64,000 nt of DNA from Myxococcus sp. RHSTA-1-4 (GTDB lineage Bacteria > Myxococcota > Myxococcia > Myxococcales > Myxococcaceae): NCBI RefSeq assembly GCF_020037125.1, contig NZ_JAIQDG010000027.1, positions 62,001-126,000 of the forward strand, in the 5' to 3' direction. The stretch's first letter is position 1; each line of letters starts with the position of its first letter. Shown in pieces: positions 56,724 through 64,000 of the stretch. The notes under the pieces were generated by a model, which was not told where the DNA came from, did no database searches, and saw nothing but the letters and a program-made list of their open reading frames with translations. A program made the translations under genes and the position numbers.

Positions 56724-58139
56724 ATGAGCACGTCCCCCGCCGAGTCCGCCCGTCGTTCCAGCCCGCGGCGCCCCGCCGTGTTCCGGGCGCTGGGCGCGCT
56801 GGTGGGCGTGGCGCTGGCGGGGGTGACGGCGGCCACGGGCGGCGCGCCGGGCTTCCTCGAGCGTGGCCTCTATGACCAGGCCGTGAGCCGGTGGCTCCCC
56901 GAGGTGCCCCGGAGCGCGGACATGGTGCTGGTGGAGGTGGACGACCGCGCGCTGGCCACCCTCGGCGAGCGCTGGCCGCTGTCGCGCGCGACGTGGGCCC
57001 GGGCCTTTCGCGCCCTGGCGGCGCAGCGTCCGGCGGCGGTGGCCGTGGACGTCATCTTCGACCAGCCCGGACCTCGCGAGGCGTTGGAGCTGGGCGAGGA
57101 CGTGCTGGAGGCCCTGCGCACCTCCGGGCTCGCGGAGCAGCCCGCGGGCGCCGCGCTGGCGGCGGACCTGGAGGCACGGCTGCACGCGCAGGACGGCGAT
57201 GCCCGGCTGGCCGAGGCGCTCGCCGAGAGCGGTGGCGTCATCCTGGGCGCCGCGGCGCTGACGGAGGACATGCCGGTGATGCCGCCCCTGGAAGACGGCG
57301 CGCTGGACACGCCCCTGCCGCTGCCCGGAACCGCGCCGCGGCTCCAGGCCCGGGCGATGGCGGGCAGCATCGCCCCGCTGCGCATGGCGGCGCGGAGCAG
57401 CGGCACGCTGAACATGCTGGTGGACGGCGACGGCGTCATCCGCCGCTATCCCTACGCGGTGGGCGTGGGGGGACGGGCCTGGCCCTCGCTCGCGCTCGCC
57501 ACCGCGCTGCACCTGATGCCCGAGCGGGCCGCGTCGCTGAGGGCCCTGGCGGCCACGGACCAGGGAGCTCCGCTGATGCGGCTGCCCGCGCCGGATTGGC
57601 TGCCCCGGGTGAGCCTGGCCGACGTGCTGCACGCGGACCCGGCCTCGGTGGGGCTGGACCTGGCGCTGCGCGGGAAGACGGTCTTCGTGGGTGTCACCGC
57701 GATGGGGCTGCACGGCCAGAGCACGCTGCCGGGACAGGTCGCCGTGCCCGGGGTGGAGATTCACGCCTTCGCCCTGGACAACCTCCGCTCGGAGCGGCTG
57801 CTGCGCTCCTCGGGACTCGCCGCCTGGGGGGGTGTGCTGGAGACGGCGGCGGTGCTGCTGGCCTTCGCCGTGCTGTGCAGGCGCTCCCGCTCGCTCGGCG
57901 CGGTGCTGCGGGCGGCGGTGCTGCTGAGCCTGCTGCACCTGGCGTTGGTGGGCTGGCTGGCCGCGGACCCGGGCTGGGTGCTGCCCCTGGTCCCCGCCTG
58001 GGTGGGGCTGGGACTGATGCTGGTGGTGGACTCGGTGGCGCGTGGGGAGGAGCTGGGCCAGCAGCGGAGCGCCCTCCGCCGCCTGTTCGTCCGCTATCCC
58101 CAGGGAGCCCCGGAGACGCCTCCCGGCTCCGGTCAGTGA
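56724..58139 (+). CDS. CHASE2-domain membrane protein without an output domain
   Basis: This 471-residue protein has an N-terminal helix (about 18-40) and a large periplasmic CHASE2 sensor (about 45-370; VEVDDRALATLGERWPLSR, DVIFDQPGPREAL and the closing FVGVTAMGLHGQSTLP). Two or three more helices follow (about 375-450). Family members normally continue into an adenylate cyclase or kinase domain, but here only about 30 cytoplasmic residues remain (QQRSALRRLFVRYPQGAPE). The neighbouring FecR and OmpA genes are typical partners. It may act through a separate protein or be a degenerate sensor. Confidence 0.85.
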   Translation: MSTSPAESARRSSPRRPAVFRALGALVGVALAGVTAATGGAPGFLERGLYDQAVSRWLPEVPRSADMVLVEVDDRALATLGERWPLSRATWARAFRALAAQRPAAVAVDVIFDQPGPREALELGEDVLEALRTSGLAEQPAGAALAADLEARLHAQDGDARLAEALAESGGVILGAAALTEDMPVMPPLEDGALDTPLPLPGTAPRLQARAMAGSIAPLRMAARSSGTLNMLVDGDGVIRRYPYAVGVGGRAWPSLALATALHLMPERAASLRALAATDQGAPLMRLPAPDWLPRVSLADVLHADPASVGLDLALRGKTVFVGVTAMGLHGQSTLPGQVAVPGVEIHAFALDNLRSERLLRSSGLAAWGGVLETAAVLLAFAVLCRRSRSLGAVLRAAVLLSLLHLALVGWLAADPGWVLPLVPAWVGLGLMLVVDSVARGEELGQQRSALRRLFVRYPQGAPETPPGSGQ

Positions 58140-58220
58140 TTCCCTTGTTGTCTTGAAACTCCAGTAACACAGGAGCGGGAAGCGCCTGTCCGCTCGCCTG
58201 GAAGCGCGGGCCGTCGCGTA

Positions 58221-58241
58221 TCCGTGGCAGCATCCCACGGA
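58221..58241 (+). promoter_or_regulatory. Inverted repeat directly before the REC-GAF-GGDEF gene
   Basis: TCCGTGG and CCACGGA pair perfectly around a seven-base loop, ending one base before the ATG. It occupies the place where a ribosome-binding site would be, and no purine-rich Shine-Dalgarno sequence is visible. It could be an operator or block initiation. Confidence 0.4.
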
Positions 58242-58242
58242 C

Positions 58243-60042
58243 ATGTCCTCGTACGCGCTCATCGCCGAGCCCGACCCCGCCCGAGCGGCGGGACTGCTCT
58301 CACTCCTCGCGGGAGAGGGACTGGAGGGTGTGATGGCGCGCGACGGTGCGGAGGCGCAGGAGTTGGTGCGCCGGCGTGGCGCGCCCTCGCTGCTCGTCAC
58401 GGACCTGTCCCTGCCTCGGCTGGACGGCTTCGCGCTGCTGACGTGGCTGCGGGAGCGCTCCGACGCGGCCGGCACGCGGGTGGCGGTGGTGACGGCCTTC
58501 GACGAGCTTCGGGTCCGCGCCTGGCAGCTCAAGGACGTGCTGGGCATCGACGCGCTGCTGAGCCGCCGGGCCTCGGCGGACCTGGTGCGGGACACCGTGC
58601 GGCGGGTGCTGTCCGGCCAGCGTGCTCCCCTCCCCGCTCCGGCGGAGCCGGGGGCCGAGCAGGAGCGCCTGCGGCTGGCGCGCATCGACTCGATGCGGCT
58701 GGTGGACGAGGGGCCGCCGGAAGCGGAGCTGCAGGAGCTGGTCACCGAGGTGGCGCAGGCGTTCGGCGTGCCGGTGGCGCTGCTGTCCCTGGTGCTGGGA
58801 GACCGGCAGTGGTTCAAGGCGCACGTGGGCCTGCCGCCGTCGCTCGCGAGGGCGCGGGAGACGCCGCGGGACTGGTCCTTCTGCCACCACGTGGTGCAGG
58901 GCCACGAGTCGCTGGTGGTCCCGGACGCCGCGCGCCATCCGGTGTTCCGCGACAACCCGCTGGTGCGGGACGGAATCATCGGCAGCTACGCCGGCGCGCC
59001 GCTGGTGACGTCCACCGGTGAGGTGCTGGGCTCGCTGTGCGTCATCGACACGCGGCCGCTGGTGCTGGGCGCCGAGGACCTGGCGGCCCTGCGCGAGCTG
59101 GCCCGGCGCGTGGCGGGCGACATGGAGCAACGGGCCCGCGCCCGGCAGGGCACGCGAGGGATGGCCCGGGAAGGTGCGCGTCCGGAAACGGCGCTCACGG
59201 AGGAGTCGGCGCTGGCGCTGCTGCGAGACGCGGTGCGGGCGCTGGACGTGCCCGTGCTGCTGGTGGCGCCCGGACGCCGGCCCTTCGCGTGCAACGGGGC
59301 GCTGGCGGACCTGCTGGGCCTCCCGGCCGAGCGCATTCCGGGGCTGTCCTTCGAGGCCTTCTGTCAGCACGTGGCGGGGCTGACGGCGGACCCGGCGCTC
59401 ACGCTGCGGCAGCTCGACCTGGCCTCGGAATCCTCGCGCGGATTCCACCTGACGCTGGCGCTGGAGAGTCCCCGGCCCCGCCGGCTGCGGTGGGTGGCCC
59501 GGCCCTTCCCCGTGCCCGGAGGCGTGGCGCAGTTGCTGACGCTGTCGGACGTGGGGAGCCCGGTGTCGCCCCGCGACGAGCGGGAGCGGCTGCTGCGCGT
59601 GGACGCGCTGACGGGGCTGGACACGCGGCGCGCGGGCGAGGAGCGGCTGTGGCGGGAGATTGGCCGCTGCCGGCGGGACGGCGTGCCGTGCGGCGTGCTG
59701 CTGGTGGACCTGGTGGGGCTCGGCCGGCTCAACGCGGAGCGGGGCTTCGACGCGGGAGACGCCGTGCTCCGTGGCGTGGCGCGCCGGCTGGAGGGCCTCG
59801 TCGCGCCGTCCGGCTTCGCGGTGCGCTGGGAGGGCGGAACGCTCCTGGCGGCGCTCCCCGGAGTGGACGCCGCCGGCGCGGAGGCCGTGCGCCACCGGCT
59901 CCACGGCGTGCCCGGCTCGCCGGAGGTGGTGTCCGCGGCCGTCGCGGTGGAGGGCGAAGAGGACCCACAGGGCACCCTCACGCGGGCCCAGGCGGCCCTG
60001 GCGCGGGAGAAGGCCGGATACCGGGCGGCGCGACTGGGGTGA
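58243..60042 (+). CDS. REC-GAF-PAS-like protein with degenerate GGDEF domain
   Basis: This 599-residue protein has a receiver domain (residues 5-120; Asp in LLVTDLSLPRL) and a GAF domain (about 145-300; FGVPVALLSLVLGDRQWFKAH and GEVLGSLCVID). A PAS-like region (about 320-440) and a C-terminal GGDEF-fold domain follow (LLRVDALTGLDTRRAGEERLWRE and onward). The catalytic GGDEF motif is replaced by WEGGTL, so diguanylate cyclase activity is unlikely. The protein may instead bind cyclic di-GMP or GTP, or act as a scaffold. A strong hairpin precedes the ATG. Confidence 0.87.
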   Translation: MSSYALIAEPDPARAAGLLSLLAGEGLEGVMARDGAEAQELVRRRGAPSLLVTDLSLPRLDGFALLTWLRERSDAAGTRVAVVTAFDELRVRAWQLKDVLGIDALLSRRASADLVRDTVRRVLSGQRAPLPAPAEPGAEQERLRLARIDSMRLVDEGPPEAELQELVTEVAQAFGVPVALLSLVLGDRQWFKAHVGLPPSLARARETPRDWSFCHHVVQGHESLVVPDAARHPVFRDNPLVRDGIIGSYAGAPLVTSTGEVLGSLCVIDTRPLVLGAEDLAALRELARRVAGDMEQRARARQGTRGMAREGARPETALTEESALALLRDAVRALDVPVLLVAPGRRPFACNGALADLLGLPAERIPGLSFEAFCQHVAGLTADPALTLRQLDLASESSRGFHLTLALESPRPRRLRWVARPFPVPGGVAQLLTLSDVGSPVSPRDERERLLRVDALTGLDTRRAGEERLWREIGRCRRDGVPCGVLLVDLVGLGRLNAERGFDAGDAVLRGVARRLEGLVAPSGFAVRWEGGTLLAALPGVDAAGAEAVRHRLHGVPGSPEVVSAAVAVEGEEDPQGTLTRAQAALAREKAGYRAARLG

Positions 60043-60093
60043 GGCCGTGCAAGAATGGGGCGCTTCCGCACGCCGCGCGGAAGAGGAGCCCGC

Positions 60094-60705
60094 ATGTCCC
60101 CTTCGTCTCCCGTGCCCGACCGCCTCCGCCTGCCATTCCACTTCGACGTGGCCCGCCTCCAGGAAGAGCTGGCGCGACTTCCGCCGGAGGCCTGGGTGCC
60201 CCACTTCAACAAGCGCGAGTACGAGGGTGAGTGGAGCGGTGTCCCCCTGCGCTCCGTGGGAGGCGTGGAGGGAGGCATCTACCCCGACCCCACCGGCAGG
60301 GAGCGCTACGCGGACACGCCACTGCTCGCGCGGCACCCCGTCTTCCGCGAGGTGCTAACCGCGTTCCAGTGTCCCATCGGCTCCGCGCGGCTGCTGAAGC
60401 TCGCGGCGGGAGCGCGCATCCGCGAGCACACCGACTACAACCTGGGCTTCGAGGACGGCGAGGTGCGGCTCCACGTGCCCATCGTCACGCACCCGGACGT
60501 GGCCTTCTTCCTATCGGGCCAGCGCGTCGTGCTGCGGCCGGGGGAGTGCTGGTACCTCGACTTCAACCGTCCCCACCGGGTGGAGAACCCCACCAGCACG
60601 GACCGCGTCCACCTGGTGATGGACTGCGTGGTGGATGACTGGCTGCGCGCCGTCTTCGCCGACGCCGTCGCAAAGCAGGCACGCGAGGCTTCCGATGCCG
60701 CATGA
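60094..60705 (+). CDS. Aspartyl/asparaginyl beta-hydroxylase family protein
   Basis: This 203-residue protein belongs to the 2-oxoglutarate/iron hydroxylase family that modifies Asp or Asn side chains. The first iron-binding His is in IREHTDYNLG near residue 111, and the second His is in NRPHRVEN near 158. The facing beta strands are LHVPIVTHPDVAFFL and VVLRPGECWYLDF. Length matches free-standing bacterial members. GAGGAG lies before the ATG. It opens an operon with a Nif11-like peptide gene (11-base overlap) and a sulfotransferase-like gene, which suggests peptide modification. Confidence 0.86.
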   Translation: MSPSSPVPDRLRLPFHFDVARLQEELARLPPEAWVPHFNKREYEGEWSGVPLRSVGGVEGGIYPDPTGRERYADTPLLARHPVFREVLTAFQCPIGSARLLKLAAGARIREHTDYNLGFEDGEVRLHVPIVTHPDVAFFLSGQRVVLRPGECWYLDFNRPHRVENPTSTDRVHLVMDCVVDDWLRAVFADAVAKQAREASDAA

Positions 60706-60901
60706 GGACTTCGTGCGCTTCCGTCAGCTCGTGCTGGAGGACACGGCCCTCCAGGAGTCCTTGATGGAGACGGCGGACACGCAGACCTTCATCGCGTTGG
60801 CGCGGAGGCTCGGCGCCGAGCGCGGCTGTCACTTCTCCGCCGAGGACGTCCAGGAAGCCATGCGCGCCGCCCGCCGGACGTGGCGGGAGCGGTGGGTATG
60901 A
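60695..60901 (+). CDS. Nif11-domain small protein
   Basis: This 68-residue protein is one Nif11-type domain: FVRFRQLVLEDTALQESL, then TFIALARRLGAERG, then FSAEDVQEAM, ending in RRTWRERWV. Nif11 domains serve as leader sequences of ribosomal peptide natural products in cyanobacteria and others. Here no Gly-Gly cleavage site and no obvious separate core peptide follows the domain. It overlaps the hydroxylase gene by 11 bases and the sulfotransferase-like gene by four. Either the conserved Trp-rich tail is the modified region or the protein acts as a carrier or recognition factor for the two enzymes. Confidence 0.75.
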   Translation: MPHEDFVRFRQLVLEDTALQESLMETADTQTFIALARRLGAERGCHFSAEDVQEAMRAARRTWRERWV

Positions 60902-61887
60902 GTCTCGCGCCCCTGGACGGCTGGGTGCCCGGCCGCATCTACGTGGCCGAAGGCCGGCTGCGCGTGGACTGGTGCCACCTGGGCACGCAGCGCTTCGCGG
61001 ATCCGTTCTTCGACCAGACGCTGGAGCGCCGCCTCCGCCATCCCTTCGCCCTGCTCTTCCGCCACCAGACCTCCCTGGAGACGCTGGTGGAGCGGCACGC
61101 CGCGCGGCCCGGGCTGCCAGTGCGAGGGCTCGTCTTCCACATGTCCCGTTGCGGCTCCACGCTGGTGGCGCAGATGCTGGCGGCGCTCCCCCGGCACATC
61201 GTGCTGTCCGAGGCGGGCCCGGTGGATACGGTGCTGCGAGCGCACCTCCGCGTGCCGGGCATCTCCGACACACAGCGCATCGAGTGGCTGCGCGCGGTGG
61301 TGGGCGTGCTCGGCCAGCGGCGCAATCCCGAGGAGCAGGCGGTCTTCCTCAAGCTGGACGCATGGCACGTACTGGAACTGCCCCTGCTCCAGCGGGCCTT
61401 CCCGGGCGTGCCGTGGCTCTTCCTCTACCGTGACCCGGTGGAGGTCATGGCGTCGCACCAGAACCACCGGGGCGCGCACATGCTGCCGGGCCTGCTGGAG
61501 CCGGCGCAGCTCGGCCTGGAGCCGGGCGCGCTGGAGGGCATGCCGCTGGAGGAGTACGGCGCCCGCGTCCTGGCCCGCATCTGCGAGGCCGGGCTGAAAG
61601 GCTACCGGGAGCGCCAGGGGCCCGCGCGGCTGCTCGAATACAAGCAGCTCCAGACGGACGGCGCCGCCCTGCTCACGGACCTCTTCGGCCTGGAGCTGAC
61701 GGCGGGGGATGCCGAGCGCCTGCGCGGCGCCGCGGAGCGCGACGCGAAGAACCCCGTGCTCACCTTCGAGGACGACACCGAGGCCAAGGCGCGCCAGGTC
61801 TCCGCGCTGTCGCGGGAGCTGGCGGAGCGGTGGATCCGCCCCGTCCATGACGCACTGGAGGCCGAGCGTCTCCGCGGTCCTCCCTAG
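60898..61887 (+). CDS. Sulfotransferase-like protein
   Basis: This 329-residue protein has the two PAPS-binding signatures of sulfotransferases: the 5'-phosphosulfate loop RCGSTLVAQML near residue 84 and the 3'-phosphate segment FLYRDPVEVMASHQ near 180. It fits the sulfotransfer_3-like group, whose acceptors are rarely known. The ATG overlaps the Nif11 gene's stop (ATGA). Its stop overlaps the stop of the opposing PfkB gene by four bases. With the hydroxylase it could hydroxylate and then sulfate the same peptide, which is inferred from gene order. Confidence 0.8.
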   Translation: MSLAPLDGWVPGRIYVAEGRLRVDWCHLGTQRFADPFFDQTLERRLRHPFALLFRHQTSLETLVERHAARPGLPVRGLVFHMSRCGSTLVAQMLAALPRHIVLSEAGPVDTVLRAHLRVPGISDTQRIEWLRAVVGVLGQRRNPEEQAVFLKLDAWHVLELPLLQRAFPGVPWLFLYRDPVEVMASHQNHRGAHMLPGLLEPAQLGLEPGALEGMPLEEYGARVLARICEAGLKGYRERQGPARLLEYKQLQTDGAALLTDLFGLELTAGDAERLRGAAERDAKNPVLTFEDDTEAKARQVSALSRELAERWIRPVHDALEAERLRGPP

Positions 61888-62852
61888 TGATGCGGCGCCG
61901 GCTCGGGCCACGTGCCCGAGGGCCCGAGCCGCGCGAGCCGGGCCTCCACCTGCTCCCGGTTGGGCAGCCCCGCGAGGGCCCCCAGCCGCAGCGTCGCCAG
62001 CGCCGACGCCTCGTGGGCGAAGCGCGCCGCCTCCGGTAGGGACTTCCCCTCCGCCAGCGCCACGGCGAGGGCCGCGCAGAAGGCGTCCCCCGCGCCGGTG
62101 GTGTCCGCGCGCTCCAGGGCCACGTCCGGCAGCCACAGCTCCTCCTCGGAGGAGAGCACGAGGCTGCCGCCCGGCGACGCCACCACCGCACCGCCCACCC
62201 CGCGCCGCAGCAGGTTCTCCGCGGCGCGCCTGGCGGAGTCCCTGTCCCTGACCTCCACGCCCGTGAGCGCCTCGGCCTCCCGCGCGTTGGGGCGGATGAC
62301 GTGGACGGCCTCCAGCAGGTCCTCCGGCAGGTCCATGGCGGGGGCAGGGTCCAGCACCACGCGCGAGCCCGCCGCGCGGGCGATGTGGACCGCGGCGCTC
62401 ACCACCTCCAGGGGGACTTCGAGCTGGGCGAGCAGCACGCGCGCGGCGGAGAGGCGCTCCTCCGCCCGCATCACGTCCTCCACCGTCATGCAGCGGTTGG
62501 CTCCCGGCGCGCAGAGGGTCTGCGACCGTCCCGCCTCGTCCACCATCTCCAGCACCACGCCGGTCAGCTCCCCCGAATCTCGCGCCACCGCCCCGACGTC
62601 CACGCCCTCGCCTTCGAGCTGCTCCAGCAGCGCGAGCCCGCGCGCGTCCATGCCCACGCGTCCGACCAGCGCCACGCGAGCGCCCAGCCGCGCCGCGCCC
62701 ACTGCCCCGTTGGCGCCCTTCCCTCCCAGGCTCTCCAGGAAGAGGTGGCCCCGCACGTTGTCTCCGGGCGCGGGCAGCCGGGGGCCCTGCACGAGGAAGT
62801 CCGTGTTGATTCCGCCGACCACGACGATGTCGGCCTGCTCGTCCGCTGCCAT
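61884..62852 (-). CDS. PfkB-family sugar kinase, ribokinase-like
   Basis: This 322-residue kinase has both family signatures: GGKGANGAVGAARLG near residue 42 and DTTGAGDAFCAAL near 250 with the catalytic Asp. The overall shape, including GGINTDFLV at the start and IRPNAREAEALTG near 195, is closest to ribokinase. Carbohydrate kinases of this family are hard to assign exactly, so the substrate is left open. The final residues are Pro/His-rich. It converges on the sulfotransferase gene. Confidence 0.85.
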   Translation of the reverse strand: MAADEQADIVVVGGINTDFLVQGPRLPAPGDNVRGHLFLESLGGKGANGAVGAARLGARVALVGRVGMDARGLALLEQLEGEGVDVGAVARDSGELTGVVLEMVDEAGRSQTLCAPGANRCMTVEDVMRAEERLSAARVLLAQLEVPLEVVSAAVHIARAAGSRVVLDPAPAMDLPEDLLEAVHVIRPNAREAEALTGVEVRDRDSARRAAENLLRRGVGGAVVASPGGSLVLSSEEELWLPDVALERADTTGAGDAFCAALAVALAEGKSLPEAARFAHEASALATLRLGALAGLPNREQVEARLARLGPSGTWPEPAPHH

Positions 62853-63236
62853 GGCTCGCCTCCTCCGCCGGCCCGCTCGACATGCCCGGAGGCGCCACCG
62901 GTGGAACGCGAAGGGGCCATGCCACGCGGGACATGCGGCAGCCTTCAACGTACGCACGGCACCGGCGCGAGCCCCCGGAGGGCATTCCCTCTGCTCCTGC
63001 TCCGAACGGCGGAAGGGAGGCTTCCTCCCCGGCCTGGCCCCAGGCCGTCCGGCCGGGCAGGCCCTGGAGCCCCTGCCCTCCAATCATTCATAACCCATTG
63101 AACTTCCTGGCCTTTTCGCGCCCGCTGTCACAAGCGCCCGCACGTCGAGGATTGACTCTCCGCGTCGCATGGTATTACCTACCGGTCGGTAGGCTGCTTG
63201 CTATAAGAATTTTACAGCATCACGGGAGGAGCACCC
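62853..63236. other. Intergenic region between the PfkB and TetR genes
   Basis: This 384-base gap between divergent genes has no credible ORF. The right-hand 120 bases are A/T-richer and contain TTGACT at 63152, the TetR operator palindrome at 63178-63193 and TATAAG at 63202. The left part (62853-63100) is GC-rich without recognised elements. Confidence 0.5.
63178..63207 (+). promoter_or_regulatory. TetR operator and overlapping promoter
   Basis: CCTACCG-GT-CGGTAGG is a perfect 16-base palindrome at 63178-63193, typical in size and symmetry for TetR-family sites. TATAAG (63202-63207, five of six to TATAAT) lies just downstream, so a bound repressor would cover the -35 region. The message would have a leader of about 23 bases with GGGAGGAG before the ATG. 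Confidence 0.65.
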
Positions 63237-63932
63237 ATGACGCACACCGGGCGGAAGCCGGACGAGGGAGAGCGCTACCGGGCCATCCTGGAGACGGCGG
63301 CGCGGCTCATCTGCGAGCGGGGCTACGAGGGCACCTCGATGCAGGAGATCGCCGCCGCGTGCCGGATGACGAAGGCGGGGCTCTACCACCACATCCAGAA
63401 CAAGGAGCAGCTCCTCTTCGCCATCATGAACTACGGGATGGACCTGTTCGAGGAGCAGGTCCTCTCGAAGGTGCAGGACATCGCGGACCCGGTGGAGCGG
63501 CTGCGCGCGTGCATGCGCCACAACATCCTGCTGGTGACGCGCGGGTGGTCCAAGGAGGTCATCATCATCCTCCACGAGCACGCCACGCTGACCGGCGAGG
63601 CGCGCGCGTTCATCGACGCCCGGAAGAAGAAGTACGTGGACTTCCTGCAGGAGGCCTTCGCGCAGGCCGCGGCGCAGGGGCGCATCCGCCCCGTGGACCC
63701 GACCATCGGCGCGTTCTCGTTCCTGGGCATGGTCCTGTGGATCTACAAGTGGTTCAAGCCGGACGGGCGTCTCACGGACGAGCAGATCGCCGACGGCATG
63801 GTGGACCTGCTCTTCCCCCAGGTCGCCGCCGCGGGCGCTGAAGGGCAGCCGGGCACGTCCCCGCTGCGCGTGGTCCGCCCCACCGGCACCACCGGCCCGG
63901 ACTCCTCGGGCACCGGCACGGAGACGCCATGA
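63237..63932 (+). CDS. TetR-family regulator
   Basis: This 231-residue protein has an N-terminal TetR helix-turn-helix (residues 14-60; RAILETAARLICERGYEGTSM and EIAAACRMTKAGLYHHIQNKEQ). The C-terminal ligand domain ends near 200, and a disordered Gly/Thr/Pro tail follows. The C-terminal part has the YVDFLQEAF/RPVDPTI pattern of TetR_C_33-like regulators that control acyl-CoA or fatty-acid genes. A palindromic operator lies 45 bases upstream. The next gene, a CoA transferase, overlaps by four bases, so the regulator probably controls a CoA-ester degradation operon and itself. Confidence 0.9.
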   Translation: MTHTGRKPDEGERYRAILETAARLICERGYEGTSMQEIAAACRMTKAGLYHHIQNKEQLLFAIMNYGMDLFEEQVLSKVQDIADPVERLRACMRHNILLVTRGWSKEVIIILHEHATLTGEARAFIDARKKKYVDFLQEAFAQAAAQGRIRPVDPTIGAFSFLGMVLWIYKWFKPDGRLTDEQIADGMVDLLFPQVAAAGAEGQPGTSPLRVVRPTGTTGPDSSGTGTETP

Positions 63933-64000
63933 AGACGGCGCGCTGGTGCTCGCTGGAAGAGGCGGTGGCCTCCATTCCGGACGGGGCGTCGCTGGCCACG
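63929..64000 (+). CDS. CoA-transferase subunit A, 5' end only
   Basis: Only 24 codons are present before the right edge: MKTARWCSLEEAVASIPDGASLAT. The pattern LxEAVAxxPDGAxLA is the usual opening of class I CoA-transferase alpha subunits, just before the GGFG segment. The ATG overlaps the TetR stop as ATGA. The call fits the regulator's predicted link to acyl-CoA metabolism but rests on a short stretch. Confidence 0.55.
   Translation, partial: MKTARWCSLEEAVASIPDGASLAT

Overview
The window is about 70% GC with strong G/C bias at third codon positions. Genes are packed tightly, with many ATGA or GTGA overlaps. It carries an unusual density of two-component regulators, sigma-54 activators and large mosaic sensor proteins. 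Together with lysine/alanine-rich histone H1-like segments this points to a myxobacterium (Myxococcota, probably Myxococcaceae or a close relative such as Corallococcus, Pyxidicoccus or Archangium). No rRNA, tRNA, CRISPR array, transposase or phage gene was seen. The window looks like stable chromosome, with one lower-GC secreted-protein gene (48697-49470) as a possible later arrival.

Layout. 1-3.7 kb: the 5' end of a PhoD-like phosphatase, a TPR lipoprotein, the glutathione-dependent formaldehyde detoxification pair (frmA, fghA) and a small DUF3185 membrane protein. 3.9-9 kb: a very large RNase R with an H1-like tail and an H1-like/chagasin-like protein. 9.1-12 kb: moeA, ribA and an MBL-fold hydrolase. 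12-19.5 kb: lipoate and 2-oxoacid dehydrogenase genes on the minus strand (lipB fused to Nudix, a ClpX-type zinc-finger ATPase, E2, lipA, lpdA), interrupted by a DUF72 gene. 19.6-21.8 kb: two unrecognised proteins and an H1-like basic protein. 21.9-29.1 kb: a complete histidine operon, hisG-hisD-hisC-hisH-hisA-hisB-hisF-hisN-hisIE, on the minus strand. It is preceded by an unlisted 29-codon leader ORF with eight His codons and a rho-independent terminator, which together form a classical attenuator. 29.4-36.4 kb: thiO, an HD-GYP response regulator, moaA, a DUF4870 protein, thiC behind a TPP riboswitch, and a CBS-pair protein.

36.5-45.3 kb: a DASS/SLC13 transporter, an OsmC-like protein without the first redox cysteine, a sigma-54 response regulator, a BlaI/M56 pair with two palindromic operators over a leaderless promoter, and a three-gene signalling operon headed by a globin-coupled histidine kinase. 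45.4-53.6 kb: an OEP-like fragment, a BON-SRPBCC membrane protein divergent from a phosphoribosyltransferase, the secreted protein, and a PAS kinase/NtrC regulator/REC series. 53.6-60 kb: an OmpA protein with TSP3-type repeats, a FecR protein, a CHASE2 protein lacking an output domain, and a REC-GAF-GGDEF protein with a degenerate GGDEF site. 60-62.9 kb: an Asp/Asn hydroxylase - Nif11 peptide - sulfotransferase operon, facing a PfkB sugar kinase. 63.2-64 kb: a TetR regulator with a palindromic operator, coupled to the start of a CoA-transferase gene.

How the genes work together. The his operon encodes every enzyme from ATP/PRPP to histidine, and HisN replaces the usual HisB phosphatase domain. 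LipB, LipA, E2 and LpdA attach, make and use the lipoyl cofactor. ThiO and ThiC supply the two halves of thiamine. MoaA and MoeA are the first and last steps of molybdenum cofactor synthesis. The most original observations are the histidine attenuator, the Nif11 operon, the leaderless BlaI promoter, and three unrelated proteins that share H1-like basic tails.
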